Shown one piece after another: positions 1 to 12,600 of a DNA stretch of 64,000 nucleotides. A model generated the notes under the pieces. The model saw only the letters and a list, made by a program, of their open reading frames with translations, searched no databases and was not told the origin of the DNA. The position numbers were made by a program, and so were the translations under genes. The stretch is taken from assembly GCF_000321225.1 (NCBI RefSeq), contig NW_004450328.1, forward strand, positions 2,519,896 to 2,583,895. Direction: 5' to 3'. Source of the stretch: Odobenus rosmarus divergens. Taxonomy: Eukaryota > Chordata > Mammalia > Carnivora > Odobenidae. Position 1 is the stretch's first letter. Each line of letters opens with the position of its first letter.

Positions 1-143
1 ATCACGAGCAGTGGGGAGGGGTAGAGGGAGAAGCAGACTCCCCACTGAACAGGGAGCCCGATGCAGGACTCAATCCCAGGATCCTGGGATCATGACTTGA
101 GCCGAAGGCAGATGCTTAACTGACTGAGCCACCCAGGAACCCC
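1..143 (-). repeat. CAN-SINE, cut by window edge
   Basis: Reverse-oriented tRNA-Lys SINE ending with the complement of the CCTGGGTGGCTCAG head. The tail lies beyond the window. Confidence 0.9.
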
Positions 144-149
144 TCTCCA

Positions 150-1544
150 TGTCTTTTCATGGCTTGATCAGGTTAGCACTTTTACTCCACTGTCTGGATT
201 TACCAGTCTATTTAACCATTCACCTCACAAAGGATATCTTGGTTGTTTCCAAGTTTTGGCAATGATGAATAAAACTACAGTAAGCATCGCATAGAAGTTT
301 TTGTGTAGGCGTAAATTTTTAACGCCTTTGGGTAAATACCAAGGAGTATGATTACTGGATGGTACGGTAAAAGTATGTTTAGTTTTGTGAGAAACTGCCC
401 AAGTGTCTTTCAAAGTGGTTGTACTATTTTGCATTCCCACCAGCAATGAGTAAGATTTCCTGTTGCTTCACACCCTAGACAGCACTTGGGTGTTTTCAGT
501 GTTCTGGATTTTGGTAATTTAAATAGGTGCATAGTGGTAATTTTTAACCAGTTTTAAGTACACAGGTCGGTGGCATTTAAGTACACTCACAATGTTGTAT
601 AACCGTCACCACAATCTATTTCCAAACTCTTTCATCACCTAAAACCAAAACCATGTAACCATTAGCAAGGACTTTCCATTTCCCTGTGCCCCAGCCTCTG
701 GTAACCTCCATTCTACTTCCTGCCACTATGAACTTGCCCATTCTAGGTACTTCATATAAGTGGAATCATACAATGTAGATGCCCTTTGTCTGGCTTACTT
801 TAGCATGTTTTCATCCATGTTGTATCAAAACTTTATCCCTTTTCAAGGCTGACCATTATACGTACACATCATATTTTGTCTATCCATTTCTCTGCTGAGG
901 GATACTTGGGTTGTTTCCATCTTTTGGCTCTTGCCACCAGGCTGCCGTGAACGCTGGTGTACAGCTAGCAACTTAAGTCCATTCTCCTTTTATTACTGTT
1001 GGAGGAACCAACAAGTTATCCACAGCAGCCACACCATTTTACATGCTTACTAGCAATGTACGAGGGCTTGAATTTCTCCACATCCTCATCAATACCATTT
1101 CATAGTAGCCATCCCGATGGATGTGGTTTCTCATTGTGGTTTTGATCTACATTTCCCTAGTTAGCAATGTTTCATCTGCCTATTGGTTACTTGGTTACCT
1201 TTGGAAAAAATGTCTTCAAGTCCTTTGACCATGTTAAAATCAGGTTTTGTTACTGGGTTTTAGCCGTTCTTCATATACTCTAGATGTTAACTCTTTATCA
1301 GATATGATTCACAAATATTTTCTCCCAGTCTGCAGATTGCCTTTTCATTCTGCTGTAGATGTCCTCTGATGCACAAACTGATTTTTTACCCTGTAACTGC
1401 TGAATTTGTTTGTTCTAGTAGCTCTCCTGTGGATCCTTTGGGATTTTCTATATTCAGGATCATGTCTGTGAATAAAGATTTTACTTTTTCCTTTTAATTT
1501 GGATGCCTTTTATTTATTTGGTCTAATTTCTTTGGCTAAACTTT
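150..1544 (-). repeat. Old L1 3' fragments, reverse orientation
   Basis: AT-rich text with L1 3'-region phrases, such as 'ttggttgtttcc' at about 238 and again at 909. This suggests more than one L1 piece. No intact reading frame. Subfamily not assigned. Confidence 0.55.
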
Positions 1545-1736
1545 TTAAAACTTTTATTTATCAGAGAGAGCGCCCATGTGCACGTGCATAAGCAGGGGAA
1601 GCTGCAGGCAGAGGGAGAGGGAGAAGCAGGCTCCCTGCTGAGCAGGGAGCCCAACGCGGGGCTGGGATCCCACGACGCAGGGATCATGACCTGAGCCGAA
1701 GGCAGATGCTTAACCAACTGAGCCACCCAGGTGCCC
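1545..1736 (-). repeat. CAN-SINE
   Basis: Complete reverse copy inserted in L1 sequence. TSD is tggctaaactttt (left) versus tggctcaaactttt (right). Confidence 0.9.
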
Positions 1737-2110
1737 TGGCTCAAACTTTTAGTACAATGTTGAAAGAGAACTTCCTTGTCTTGTTCCTGATCTTGGGGGA
1801 AAAGCTTTGGTTTTCACCACTAAGTATGTTAGCTGTCAGTTTTTCCACAAATGCCCTTTATCACATTAAGGAAGTTCCTTTTTTTCCTAGTTTTCTATTA
1901 TTTTATCACAAAAGGACACTGGATTTTGTCAAATGCCTTTTCTGCATCAGTTGAGCTGATACCCTGTCCTATTAATGTGGTGTATTACACTGATTTTCTT
2001 ATGTTGAACCATCCTTACATTTCTGCAATAAATCCATTTGGCCATGGTATAGGATTGTTTTAATATGCTGTTGGATTTCATTCACTTGTATTTTGTTGAG
2101 GATACACTAA
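1737..2110 (-). repeat. L1 ORF2 remnant, antisense
   Basis: Continuation of the L1 interrupted by the preceding SINE. Antisense ORF2-type text, for example 'gttgaaccatcc' at about 2003. Stops in all frames. Confidence 0.6.
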
Positions 2111-2875
2111 GAACCATCCGCATTCACTTAAAAGTGTTTATGTTTCACACAATACTGTTGCAATAGGCGCTTTACAGGTTTTGGTTTTGGCATCAAAACC
2201 AAATGATGCCAAACCAAAATGGCATCACTTTCCTTGAGGACTGGTCACATGGAGAATAATTCTAGATTGTATCCTGAGCAATCTTTATTGTGTTGTGAGA
2301 CTCTAGCTTCTGTTAAAATCCCCTCATGAATATTTTTGTTTCAGCAGGCAATTTATCTCTGGTCAGAAAGACAGGGTTCTGTAGAAGTTTTTAACCGCCT
2401 GTACCTCTACTACAGATAGAGCTCTATGACAGGGGCATCCCTGGGCCCAAACAGGAGAAAAATAAAATGGTGATTCCCTTCTTCAGACCACTGTCCCCTT
2501 TCCCTGATTCTCTACCTAGGTGACAAGAGTTTTAGCTACCAGAACCAAACTACTGCAGCCTTGCAACTTTTGCCTGTCCTTGGGGGGAAGACCAGAGGGG
2601 GGAAAAAAAGAAAGAAGAAATGGAATTTCCAGTTACGTTTTCCAATCACAGGTCCCCTTATCCTGGTCCTGTGACCACAGCTAAGATGGATCCCTTTGGG
2701 GTTTTTGTAGCCTCACCTCAGAGGTAAAAGCCACGAACAAAGAAAAACACCAGGAATCTCACTCCTGTATACACTGCTTTTTACTTCCTTCCCTGATCTG
2801 CTTGCTTTTATTTTTCAGTCTTTAAATAACTTTTTGTATTCCCCACCCCCCCATTTTTAGTTGCAAGCAGTGGGA
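2111..2875. other. Intergenic DNA, nothing recognised
   Basis: Unique-looking AT-rich sequence. A short palindrome-like cluster of 'ggcatca' and 'tgatgcc' lies at about 2190-2227. No gene seen. Confidence 0.5.
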
Positions 2876-2879
2876 GGTA

Positions 2880-3990
2880 GGGTCTACTGAGCTTAACTTT
2901 TGGCCAGTATCATAAGATGGGAAGCAACTTTTGAGAACTTACGAACCCATGCTTTCACATAGTTTCACGAGTCACTACTGCTGTTTCCCAGCTAACTTTG
3001 CTCAAACTGATGCTGGGAAGTTACATTTGAGAATCTGTGAATTTGGGCTTATTTTCACAAAAACAGCTGTCTTAAGCTCCATTTCCTCAAGTTCATGACA
3101 GAAAGTTTTGATAATTTATTAATCTGAGCTTAATTTTCAAAAGCTGCTTCATTTTTATTTCACCCAGATTTGCTTGAACATATTTTTGAGATGATCTTCT
3201 GGAGTTTAACAACAAAAATTTCTTATCCTCTAAATTTGTTCAAACTCCTCCTGGGAAGTTAGTTTTGAAAACTCCTGAATCTAATCTTATTTTCATAAAA
3301 GACTACTGTTTCAGCTAGATTTGTACAATTAGCTGACCTTGAGAAGTTCATTTTGTGAACTTCTGAATCTGAGCTCATTTGTACAATTATCAGGTTTCAG
3401 CTAGATTAAGCTCAAACTCATGTTGGGCAGTTAGAGTCTGTTTTTTAAAACACTTTTTTTCAACTAAATTTGCTGTTTAAGCATCGTTGGGAAGATACTT
3501 TTTTAAGATTTTGTGCATCTGAGGTCTTTTTTTTTTTTTTACAAAAACTGCTACATTTCACCTAAAGTGCTCAAATTCACATTTCTTTTGAAAATTATTT
3601 GTAAATCTGAAATTTTTTCTTTTGCTTACAAAAACTACTGTTTCAGGTATTTTTAAAAAACACTTTGAGGGGTGCCTGGGTGGCTCATTCTGTTAAGTGT
3701 CTGCCTTCGGCTCAGGTCATGACCCCAGGGTCCTGGGATTGAGCCCTGCATCGGGCTCCCTGCTCGGCGGGAAGCCTGCTTCTCCCTCTCCCACTCCCAC
3801 TGCTTGTGTTCCCTCCCTCGCTGTCTCTCTAATAAATAAATAAAATCTTTGAAAAAAAAAAAACACTTTGAAAATTTTCTTTTGGGAAAAACGTGTGAAT
3901 GTTTTTTACAAAAACTGAAGGGTGTGCATTGAGAGAGGTCATCTCTTTTTCTTCCCTACAAAATGCCAGAACTGAGGTAAAACAATGCCC
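2880..3990. repeat. Degenerate tandem array, unit about 80-86 bp
   Basis: Recurring blocks: CAGCTAGATTTG-CTCAAACT, TGGGAAGTTA-TTTTGA, and CTGAATCTGAGCTTATTTTCA-type text followed by an acaaaaACTACTGTTTC-type block. Copies of the TTATTTTCA-like block start near 3046, 3126, 3205, 3283, 3372, 3511 and 3611. About 11 diverged units, split by a CAN-SINE at 3669. Confidence 0.6.
3669..3863 (+). repeat. CAN-SINE
   Basis: Forward copy with A tail, inserted in the degenerate array. TSD aaaacactttga on both sides. Confidence 0.92.
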
Positions 3991-4049
3991 AAAATATTGT
4001 AGGCCTTGGTCAGTAATGCCCTGTTGTACAATTCCAGGGGCACCGATCA

Positions 4050-4440
4050 CTTTGTATCTAAGACAGGGACTGGGACAAATCTGGTCTGTGGATTATTTTT
4101 GTACCATTAACCAAGAATGGATTTTACAACTCTGTAAAGAGTTGTTCAAAAGCAAAGTTGGGGCGCTGGGCAGCTGTCAGTTAAGCGTCTGACTCTTGAT
4201 TTTGGCTCAGGTCATCTCAGGGTCGTGAGATCAAGCCCTGTGTCGGGCTCCACACTGGGAGTGGAACCTGCATAAGATTCTCTCTCTCTCCCCCTCTGCC
4301 CCTACATACCCCTTGTTGCTTTCTCTCTCTCTCAAAAAAAAAGGGGGGGGGGGCGGGAAACTTGTATGTGACAGGTCATATGTGGCCCACAAAGCTTAAA
4401 ATACTATCTAGCCCTGGACAGAGAACTTTGACAACACTGT
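4050..4440. repeat. hAT-like DNA transposon fossil, interrupted by a SINE
   Basis: Text such as 'acaaatctggtctgtggattatttttgt' and, after the SINE, 'tggcccacaaagcttaaaatactatc' resembles a common mammalian nonautonomous hAT-type repeat. Family name not certain. Confidence 0.4.
4160..4342 (+). repeat. CAN-SINE, older subtype
   Basis: Diverged head (GGGGCGCTGGGCAGCTGTCA) and 'gactcttgattttggctcaggtcat' body with an A tail. Confidence 0.8.
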
Positions 4441-4732
4441 TGGATGGTTACCGCATAGACTGGAAGAGGAAAGGGACCCCTTGGAGTTGGGCAATATAAT
4501 GAATGGCTCTGCCTTCTGCTAAAGAATGTTAACAGGCCACATCTAGTATTAAGTCAGCATAGCCCAGAGATGCATAGGCTGTTCATCTTCAGCCTTTCCA
4601 TCGCTTCTCCCGCCTGGTTCTACCTCTCTGTGACCCACCATTCACATGTTCAGAGTTCAGTCCTTAGCCCTCTCCTCTCTGCTGCTCCTTCCAGAAGCAT
4701 AATCAGCACTAATGGTTAAAAGCCAGGCTCAC

Positions 4733-4862
4733 AGAATCAGGCTACCTTGTTGTGCATCTATTTCCCTCACTTCCCAGTTATGTGATCTCCGGCAAATCAC
4801 TTCACCTGTTTTGGCCCTCAGTTTCCCCATCTATAAAATGGAAATAATAGAAATTTTCTAAG
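4733..4862 (+). repeat. MIR
   Basis: Core 'tatgtgatctccggcaaatcact' followed by 'cagtttccccatctataaaatgg', the standard MIR 3' half. Confidence 0.7.
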
Positions 4863-6583
4863 AGAATTCAATGAAGTAAGGCATGTAAAACACCAGCACA
4901 CAAGTGGCTGATCATGCTGGCTCTGACAAATATTACCCATTATACTTCTGACAAGCATTGATAAACCACTCACTTTGAAATCTCCCGTTCTTTTTCCATG
5001 ATAGACTAATAATTGACTCCCAGTGTCCACTCGCCCCTTCTTTCTTTTAGTAACAGAACTCCCCAGGTTTGAATGAACACACAACCATCCAGCTACAGGT
5101 ATTTCAGTTTTCCCCACAGGATAGGAAAAATATGAGACTTAAGTTCTAGCCAATGGGATCAGAGCAGTTTCCAGGCCCCCCACTTCCACTTCCCCCTCCA
5201 ATGGGCTTCACAAGGACGTGGGGCTGGTGCGCCAGCTTTCAGCATGTAGATGAGAACCACTACCCAGGGGATGATGGAGCAGTAAGACAGTGGGACCCCT
5301 GGGTTCCTAGATGATCTTGTGGAACACAGCTGGTTTAACCCCAAGCCTGGACCGCTCCCTTACCTCTGTACCTGTCACATGAGAAGTGAACTACTTTGTT
5401 TGCATCGTGGTTTTGGAATCCCCTTGGTATAGCAGCTTAACCTATATGCAATCCAAACTCTTAAATCTCCAGCTGCCTCGCTTATGTCCCAAATGTGTCT
5501 CAACATTTTAAAACCTAACCACACTCTTGGTCCACCTTACATACCCTGCTGTATGTTCCTGAACACAAAGACTACCCCAAGTGTTTCCTGTTAATAGCCT
5601 TATTATAGCTCTTTATTCCCGGTCAGGAGAACCTTTTGTTCTTGACTCCTACTACCTCCACACTCAACCGGTTGCAGACATCCCAGCTTGTTCCATACAT
5701 CCCTCCTTGACCCCTCCCTCAGCTCAGATCCTAACCACCCTGGCTCTAGATGCTTTTTACTTTCTGGTCGGCTCTCTGGCCTCCAACCCCATAGTCTACA
5801 ATGCTGCTCCATTACTCTTCTCAAAACTGGATCCATTTGTGTATTTTGTTTTCAAAAGTCCAAAACATTTAGTCTCCATGAGGGGGCCCCTTCCTACCTC
5901 CTGCCCGTACTCCACACACACTTTATAGCAAGTGCATTATTCTGTCACTCCTCCAATCCTTTGCACTTGGCTCTTTCTCCTTTGCCTACATCCATGCTTC
6001 TCAAATGTGGTAGAGGATCATTTACAAAACCTCTCCAGTTTCCTGTGGATCAATACTTTCGGAAACACAACACAAGTAAGAAATACGATCACATGTTTAG
6101 ATATCACAGGGGTGGTGTGTTTCTCAGTGCTGACTCTTAATTATGGTGCTTGTCTTTATCAGGTCCAGGTTAACTGCAGATCACACTGGTCCAAGGACCA
6201 TACTTCCCACAGGTCGACACTAACTCTCCTTTTCCCCTGCCTGGAGAACCACCACCCAACCCCCCTCAAGGTCCAACCATCGCTGCTGCTGCCTCCATTA
6301 TGCTTTCCTGATAGTTACGCTCCAGAGGCACATCCTATTCAACACATCCACTGCCTTCCAAACCCCTGGTAGAACTTATCATATGTTATTACAATTTTCT
6401 GTCCGATGTCAAAGGGCAGCAGGCTCTCTGAAGTCAGGGATACGTACGAGCCATCTCTGCATCCTGAGCCTTGTGTCTATCATGTGGCAGAAGCTCAGAA
6501 ATACAATTAGCAAACGAATATGTCCAACCCACCTCTGCGGCAACACGCAGACAAGCAGGCACTGTGACAACACGAAATAGAAC
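4863..6583. other. Intergenic DNA downstream of EIF3C, no gene supported
   Basis: About 1.7 kb with ORFs up to 150 codons in several frames. None shows splice structure or a recognisable domain. Possibly contains eroded L2-like text near 5930-6000. Confidence 0.5.
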
Positions 6584-6589
6584 TTTAAT
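6584..6589 (-). terminator. EIF3C: EIF3C poly(A) signal ATTAAA
   Basis: On the minus strand ATTAAA lies 67 nt past the EIF3C stop codon (6658-6656), giving a very short 3'UTR. It is the common single-base variant of AATAAA. Cleavage would be expected near 6560-6575. Confidence 0.7.
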
Positions 6590-6655
6590 GCCTCGGGGTG
6601 TGGCCTACGACGGAGAGGCTGAGGGGTGTGGGTCGGAGGCACAGACGCGAGGCCA

Positions 6656-9600
6656 TCAGTAGGCTGTCTGAGACTGCTGCTGGCGGTAGCCGCCCCGGCG
6701 CATGTAGCCCTCGTTCTTGCGGTAGCCGTCCTTCTGGTCTGCGGGGCGGGGGGAGAGGGGAGGAGGACAGGAATGATGGTGCAGAGGCGGGAAGGGTGCC
6801 AGGACCCTGGGAGAAGAGAGAGACAGACCCACTGACCTCGGAAGTAGCCACCGTAGGTGCCCTGCTTGTGGTCGAACACCCGCTCATTATTTTCCACCAG
6901 GCTGCCCAGCTTCTCCGCCAGCTGCAGGGCCAGGTTCTGCTGGGCGGTGGGCTCGGTGCGGTGCATCACCACTGTCTGGGTCGGCTGGTCCAGGGAGGCC
7001 TGACGGGAGTGAGGCAGAAGACGGACATGACACAGATCTCCACTCCAAGCTCCCCGTGACTCCACCTGCCCATCTTCCACCCTGGCCCTTACCATCAACT
7101 CCTCGTTAATGATCATCTTGCTGATGATGGAGTGCACAGTGGGCAGGTCCAGTTCGAACATGTCAGACAGAGTCTCCATGCTGGGGAGGAAGAAGGCAGA
7201 GAGCAGGGTGCAATTAGGAGCCTGGACCACGAAGCCAGGGCCCCTGTGCCATCCCAGGGCCCATCCCACCTGATGGAGTCATAGACGCTGCTGTAGGTGA
7301 AGAGGTAGGTTCGCAGTGACTCTTCCTGAATCTTCCTGTGGGGAGAAGGGAGAAGAGGGGAGCGATCTTCAGGAAAGGAGACCAACCAGTCTTTTGTTCC
7401 CCGCCCACCATGGCTCTCCTCTCTGCTCACCTAACCAGCATGGTTCGGACTTTGTCAGCCTCGGGGAAAAGGTCCCACACTTTGCCATTCATCTTTTCGT
7501 TGATGATGAAACTGTGGCAGGTCTTCCAGTCGCCCATCTTCATAGCCTTGGAGGCAGCAACCACGTGTTCCCTCATGGATTCAGGGGGACCTGAAAGGGC
7601 GGGAGTGAGGCAGGGCCCAGGAGAAGCTTGGGACCATGGCTCCCGCCTCAGGCACAGCTCAAGGAAGAACATGGGACAGGAGAGCAAACAACCAGACTGG
7701 GACTCTCCCAGCTCTCCATTAAACAGCTACATGATCCTATAAATCACTTAACATCAAACTACATTTACATAGACTAAATCAGTCTGTGGCATGCTTCAGG
7801 GGATTGGTGAGCCCCTTGAAAATGGTGACAAATTGTTATGTCTATCCTCATATACGTTTCCCTAGGAAAAGGTACATAGCTGTCATGAGATTCTTAGGAG
7901 CTTTCCTGACCTAAGCAAATTTTTTCTTCCTTCTTTTTTTTAAGTAGGCTCCACACCCAGCATGGAGCCCAACATGGGGGCTGAACTCAGGACCCTGAGA
8001 TCAAGACCTGAGCTAAGATCAAGAGTTGGGACACTTAACCAACTGAGCCACCCGGGTGCCCTGACCTAAAAAAATTTCTAACATCTCAATTGGAACTGTA
8101 TCTACCAAACATCATTCCTTCTTACACCACCTTCATGATTTAACCATACCTGTATTATCACTGCTTCAGCGTATTTTTCTTTAAAGACAATCCAGGAAAA
8201 GAAAACATGGCAAACAAGAGTAACCGGAATCCAGAGTAGACAACAAAAGTGCAAAACCGCTATGACTGGAATGGATGGCAGGTGTAAAGAAACATGACAC
8301 AGCGGACCCTAACATAGGGAGCAAGCTCAAAGGTGTAACAGATCAGCCCGGAGAGAAATGTATGAATGAGGCTAAGTGTAAGGAAGAGAACACAACCCTT
8401 CTGATCAGCTTCTACTTTGTCACTTTTAAAAAAGGCAAAGTTAGGGGCGCCTGGGTGGCTCAGTCGGTTAAGCGGCTGACTTTGGCTCAGGTCATGATCT
8501 CAGGGTCCTGGGATTGAGACCTGAATCGAGCTCCCTGCTCAGTGGGGAGCTAGCTTCTCCTTCTGCCTGTTGCCGCTCCCCCTGCTTGTGCACTCCCTCT
8601 CTCTGACAAGTAAATAAATAAAATCTTAAAAAAAAAAAAAATAAGAGGCAAAGTTAGAGATTCAAAGACTATTTCTCTACAAAACCAACAGTCGCACAGA
8701 CCTGAACTAGAAACTGCCGTTTGGTCCTAGGCAGTCATAGAGAGGCAGGGACTGCAGTGAGCCAAAGAGCCCTAAGCGATGCTGGAGATACAGACTTTTT
8801 CAATTTTGCAATTAAAATAAAATAAAGCTTATGGGCCCCTGGGTGGCTCAGTCAGTTAAGCATCTGCCTTCGGCTCAGGTCACGATCCCAGGCTCCTGGG
8901 ACTGAGCCCCGCATCAGGCTCCCTGCTCAGTGGGGAGTCTGCTTCTCCCTCTCCCTCAAATAAGTAAATAAAATCTTAAAAAAGGCATCAAGGGACAAAT
9001 GAGCAAGTCTGCTGCCCTGCAGAGCCCGACACTCACCCAGCAGGGGCTGTCGCTCGCCCACCCGCAGCTGGTGATGGAACTGCTTGCTGATCATGCGTCG
9101 GCGGGCGTCACTCTCGTGGGCAGCCATGTAAGGGATCTCCAGGAGCATGGCAGACACCAGATAAACACACTCCAGCAGCTCCAGGTTGATATGCAGGTGG
9201 AATGGCACCTGCCGGCGCCGCTCTACCTTCTCCTGCTCCTGGTTGCGCTCCTGCAGGCTGCGCAGCAGCAGACCCTGGCCCAGAAGCTCCTTGGCCCGGC
9301 CGCTGGACTGAATGTCCAGCAGGGCATTGTGCGCATCTTTGGTCAGGCCTTGGCGGAATGCACAGATGCCCAGCTGCACCATGGTGCGGTTGTACAGGAT
9401 CTGGGAACGAAGGGCAACGCACTCAGAAGTGACAACCACAAGGCAAGCTGTTCATCCAGTCAACAAATCTATGCTGAGCACCGCTGAGGTGCTGAGCACT
9501 AGGCTATGGGCTGGGACAGAGAACAAAACAGACAAATCCCCATCCTTCCATGGAGCTTACGTTCTAGGGATAAGGGGATGGAGAACAAAATAACCACAAT

Positions 9601-12600
9601 ATGCAGATGGGTACTCATGCCAAGGAGAAAAATAAAACACAGGAGGGAGTTAAGAAGGAAGCCATGTGGTGGTAGGAACTCCCAATTTTATACAGGATAA
9701 CTACGGAAGGCCTCATTTTGAAGGGAATGCAGGTATCTGGAAGAGTATTCTAGAAAAAAGGAAAAGTCAATGCAAAAAGGCCCCTGTGGAAGAACTGTGC
9801 CAGGTGCACTCAAGGAACCAGGAGAGCTATATGGCTGGAACTATAAAGATGTGAGCATAAACTGAACAGGGAAGCACATGGCCCGCAGGCCACATTAATG
9901 TTTTTAAAATGGGAAACCATGGGAAGCTTTTGAGAAAATAAGTGATATAATCTGACTTAACAGGGTTAACCCTGGCTGCTGCATTAGGAACATCCTGAAG
10001 GAAAAGAAAGGCAGAAGCAGAGACCAGGAAGAGATGGTGGCTCTGACCAAAGGGCAACAGAAGTGATAAGCGGTCAGGTGTGGACTCTGAATACAAGTGG
10101 CAGGGGAATCAGGTGAGGGATGTGAAAGAAAAACAAGAATCGAGTCTGACTCCGAGATTTCTGGCCTAGGCAACTGAAAATATGGACTTGCCACTTAATT
10201 AGGTTGGGGGAGGTTTTTAGTTGTTTTGGTTTTTGGGGGGGGGGGGAGGGGGCAGATAAAGTCTTTATGGATGACAATAAAAGTGTATAGATCAGACCAC
10301 TCCTGAACACAGATGCAAAGAGCCTGAAAAAGTATTAGCACACACAATCCAGCCATATATAAAAGAGGTAACAGATCATGATCAAATAGGCCATATCTCT
10401 GCAATGAAAAGCTGATACAAAAATCTAAAATCATGGTTACTCATATGAACACAATAAAGGAGAAGTAACTGCATCATATCAGTAGATGCAGAAAAAGCTC
10501 TTGACAAAATTCAACCATCTATATAGGACAAAAATTCTCAACTAGGATCAGAAGAGAACTTCGTCAATCTGAGAAAGTGCGTCTACAAAAATACTACAGC
10601 TGATGTTATACTCAGTGGTAAAATGTTGACCACTTCCCTAAGACTGGGGCCAAGGTGAGGTGTTTGCTCTCACTACTTCTATGCAGCACTAAGTACTGGA
10701 GATCTAAGTTATTGCAATATGGCAAGAAAGAGAGAAGAAAGAAGGGGCGCCTGGGTGGCTCAATTGGTTAAGCATCTGCCTTGGCTCAGGTCATGATCCC
10801 GGGGTCGTGGGATCGAGCCCCGCATTGGGCTCCCTGCTGAGCAGGGAGTCTGTTTCTCCCTCTCTCTCTGCCCCTCTCCTGCTCATCCTCTCCCCCTACC
10901 TCTAATAAATAAAGAAAATCTTTTAAAGTAAAAAAAAAAAAAAGGAAAAAGGAAAGTCATAAAGACTGGTATAGTAATAAAACTATCTAAATGTGTATGA
11001 CATGATTATTTCAGCAGAAAAGCTAGACAAACAAGTGAATAGACTATTATACCAAATAAGTAAATTTAGCAAAATAGATGCATTTAAGGCCAAAATACAA
11101 AAATGAACTGTATTTTTATATACCAGTAATTAGTTAACAATTGGAAAATGAGATAAAAAAATTACATTTACAATAGCATTGAAACTCATAATATTCAGGA
11201 ATAATTTCTTTTTTTTTAGAGAGGGAGAGAGAGAAAGCATGGGGTGGGGGGTGGAGGGGGAGACGGGGTAGTGGGAGAGGGAGACAGAATTTTAAGCAGG
11301 CTTCATGCCCAGCATGGAACCCAGTGCAGGGCTTGATCTCTCGACCCGGAGATCATGACCTGAGCCGAAATCAAGAGTCAGAAGCTTAACCAACTGAGCC
11401 ACCCAGGTGCCACTTCAGGAGTAATTTCTTAAGAGATGTGCAATACTTCTACAATGAAAATCAAAAAACGCTGCAGAGAGAAATTACACAAAGAGATAAG
11501 GTACAAGATTGAAAGGTTCAGTGTTGTTATTAAGATGTCAATTTTCTCAAAATTGATTTATAGATTCCACAGAATTCCAGGAGGCATTTTTGTAGAAATT
11601 GACAATAGAATTCTAAAATTTATGTGGAAATGCAAAGATTACAGAATATCCAAAGCGTTCTTAAAAAAGACCAAAATGGAAGGACTCTTACTACCTGATT
11701 TTAAAACTTATTTACAGGCAGAGATAAATGAATAAAACAGAACAAAAATACACTTACAATTATGAGGCCATATGGGCTTTTTCATGTGGTTTTCCACAAA
11801 GGCACCAAAACAGTATGATGGGGAAAGAATGTCTTTGACCCTGACTTCATACCATGTATCAAAACCATAGATCTAGGGCGCCTGGGTGGCTCAGTTGTTA
11901 AGCGTTTGCCTTCGGTGCACGTCATGACCCCGGGGTCCTGGGATCAAGTCCCGCATCGGGCTCCCTGCTCAGCGGGGAGTCTGCTTCGCCCCCTCCCACT
12001 CCCCCTGCTTGTGTTCCTGCTCTCGCTGTCTCTCTCACTGTCAAATAAATAAATAAAATCTTTAAAAGAAAAAAAAAAAACCATAGATCTAAATGTGAAA
12101 GCTAGAACCTTTAAGAACTTTCAAAAAAAAAAGTATCTTTGTTAATTGTGAAGGTTTCTTTAGACAAGACCCCAAAAATAATAAGCATAAAAGAAAAAAC
12201 TGTTAGACTACACCACAAGACATGGTATTAAAAACGAATAGGCAGAACACACACAGGAAGAAAGTATCTGGAAAACATTCATTTGACAAAGGCCTGGTAT
12301 CCAGTGAAAACTGGTCAATTTCAGGGGTTACCAGGGAACTAGGAACCAACACCATAACGAGATACCATTGGCTTAAATTAAAAAGATAAACAACGCCATA
12401 TATCAACAAGGAGTATAATATGCACACATTCCGGTAGGAGCGTAAAGTGGTGTAACCGGTTTCTTATGAAACTGGACACACACCTACACTTTGATACAGC
12501 AATTCTACTCTTAACTATTTACCCAAGAGAAAATGTACAGCCACACAAAGGCTTATAAATGTTCCTGACAGCTTCTTTATGATAGCCCCACACTGGAAAC

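Noticed and set aside
5581..6372. Overlapping plus-strand frames of 115-150 codons near 5.6-6.4 kb
   Set aside because: Three overlapping frames without repeats of a domain, splice logic or recognisable family. Chance frames in C/T-rich DNA.
6409..7269. 286-codon minus-strand frame at the EIF3C 3' end
   Set aside because: It is read-through of EIF3C exons 18-19 with their introns. The spliced model accounts for the real coding parts.
11436..11735. 99-codon frame that looks protein-like
   Set aside because: It is a remnant of L1 ORF2, as is 34464-34739. Not a host gene.
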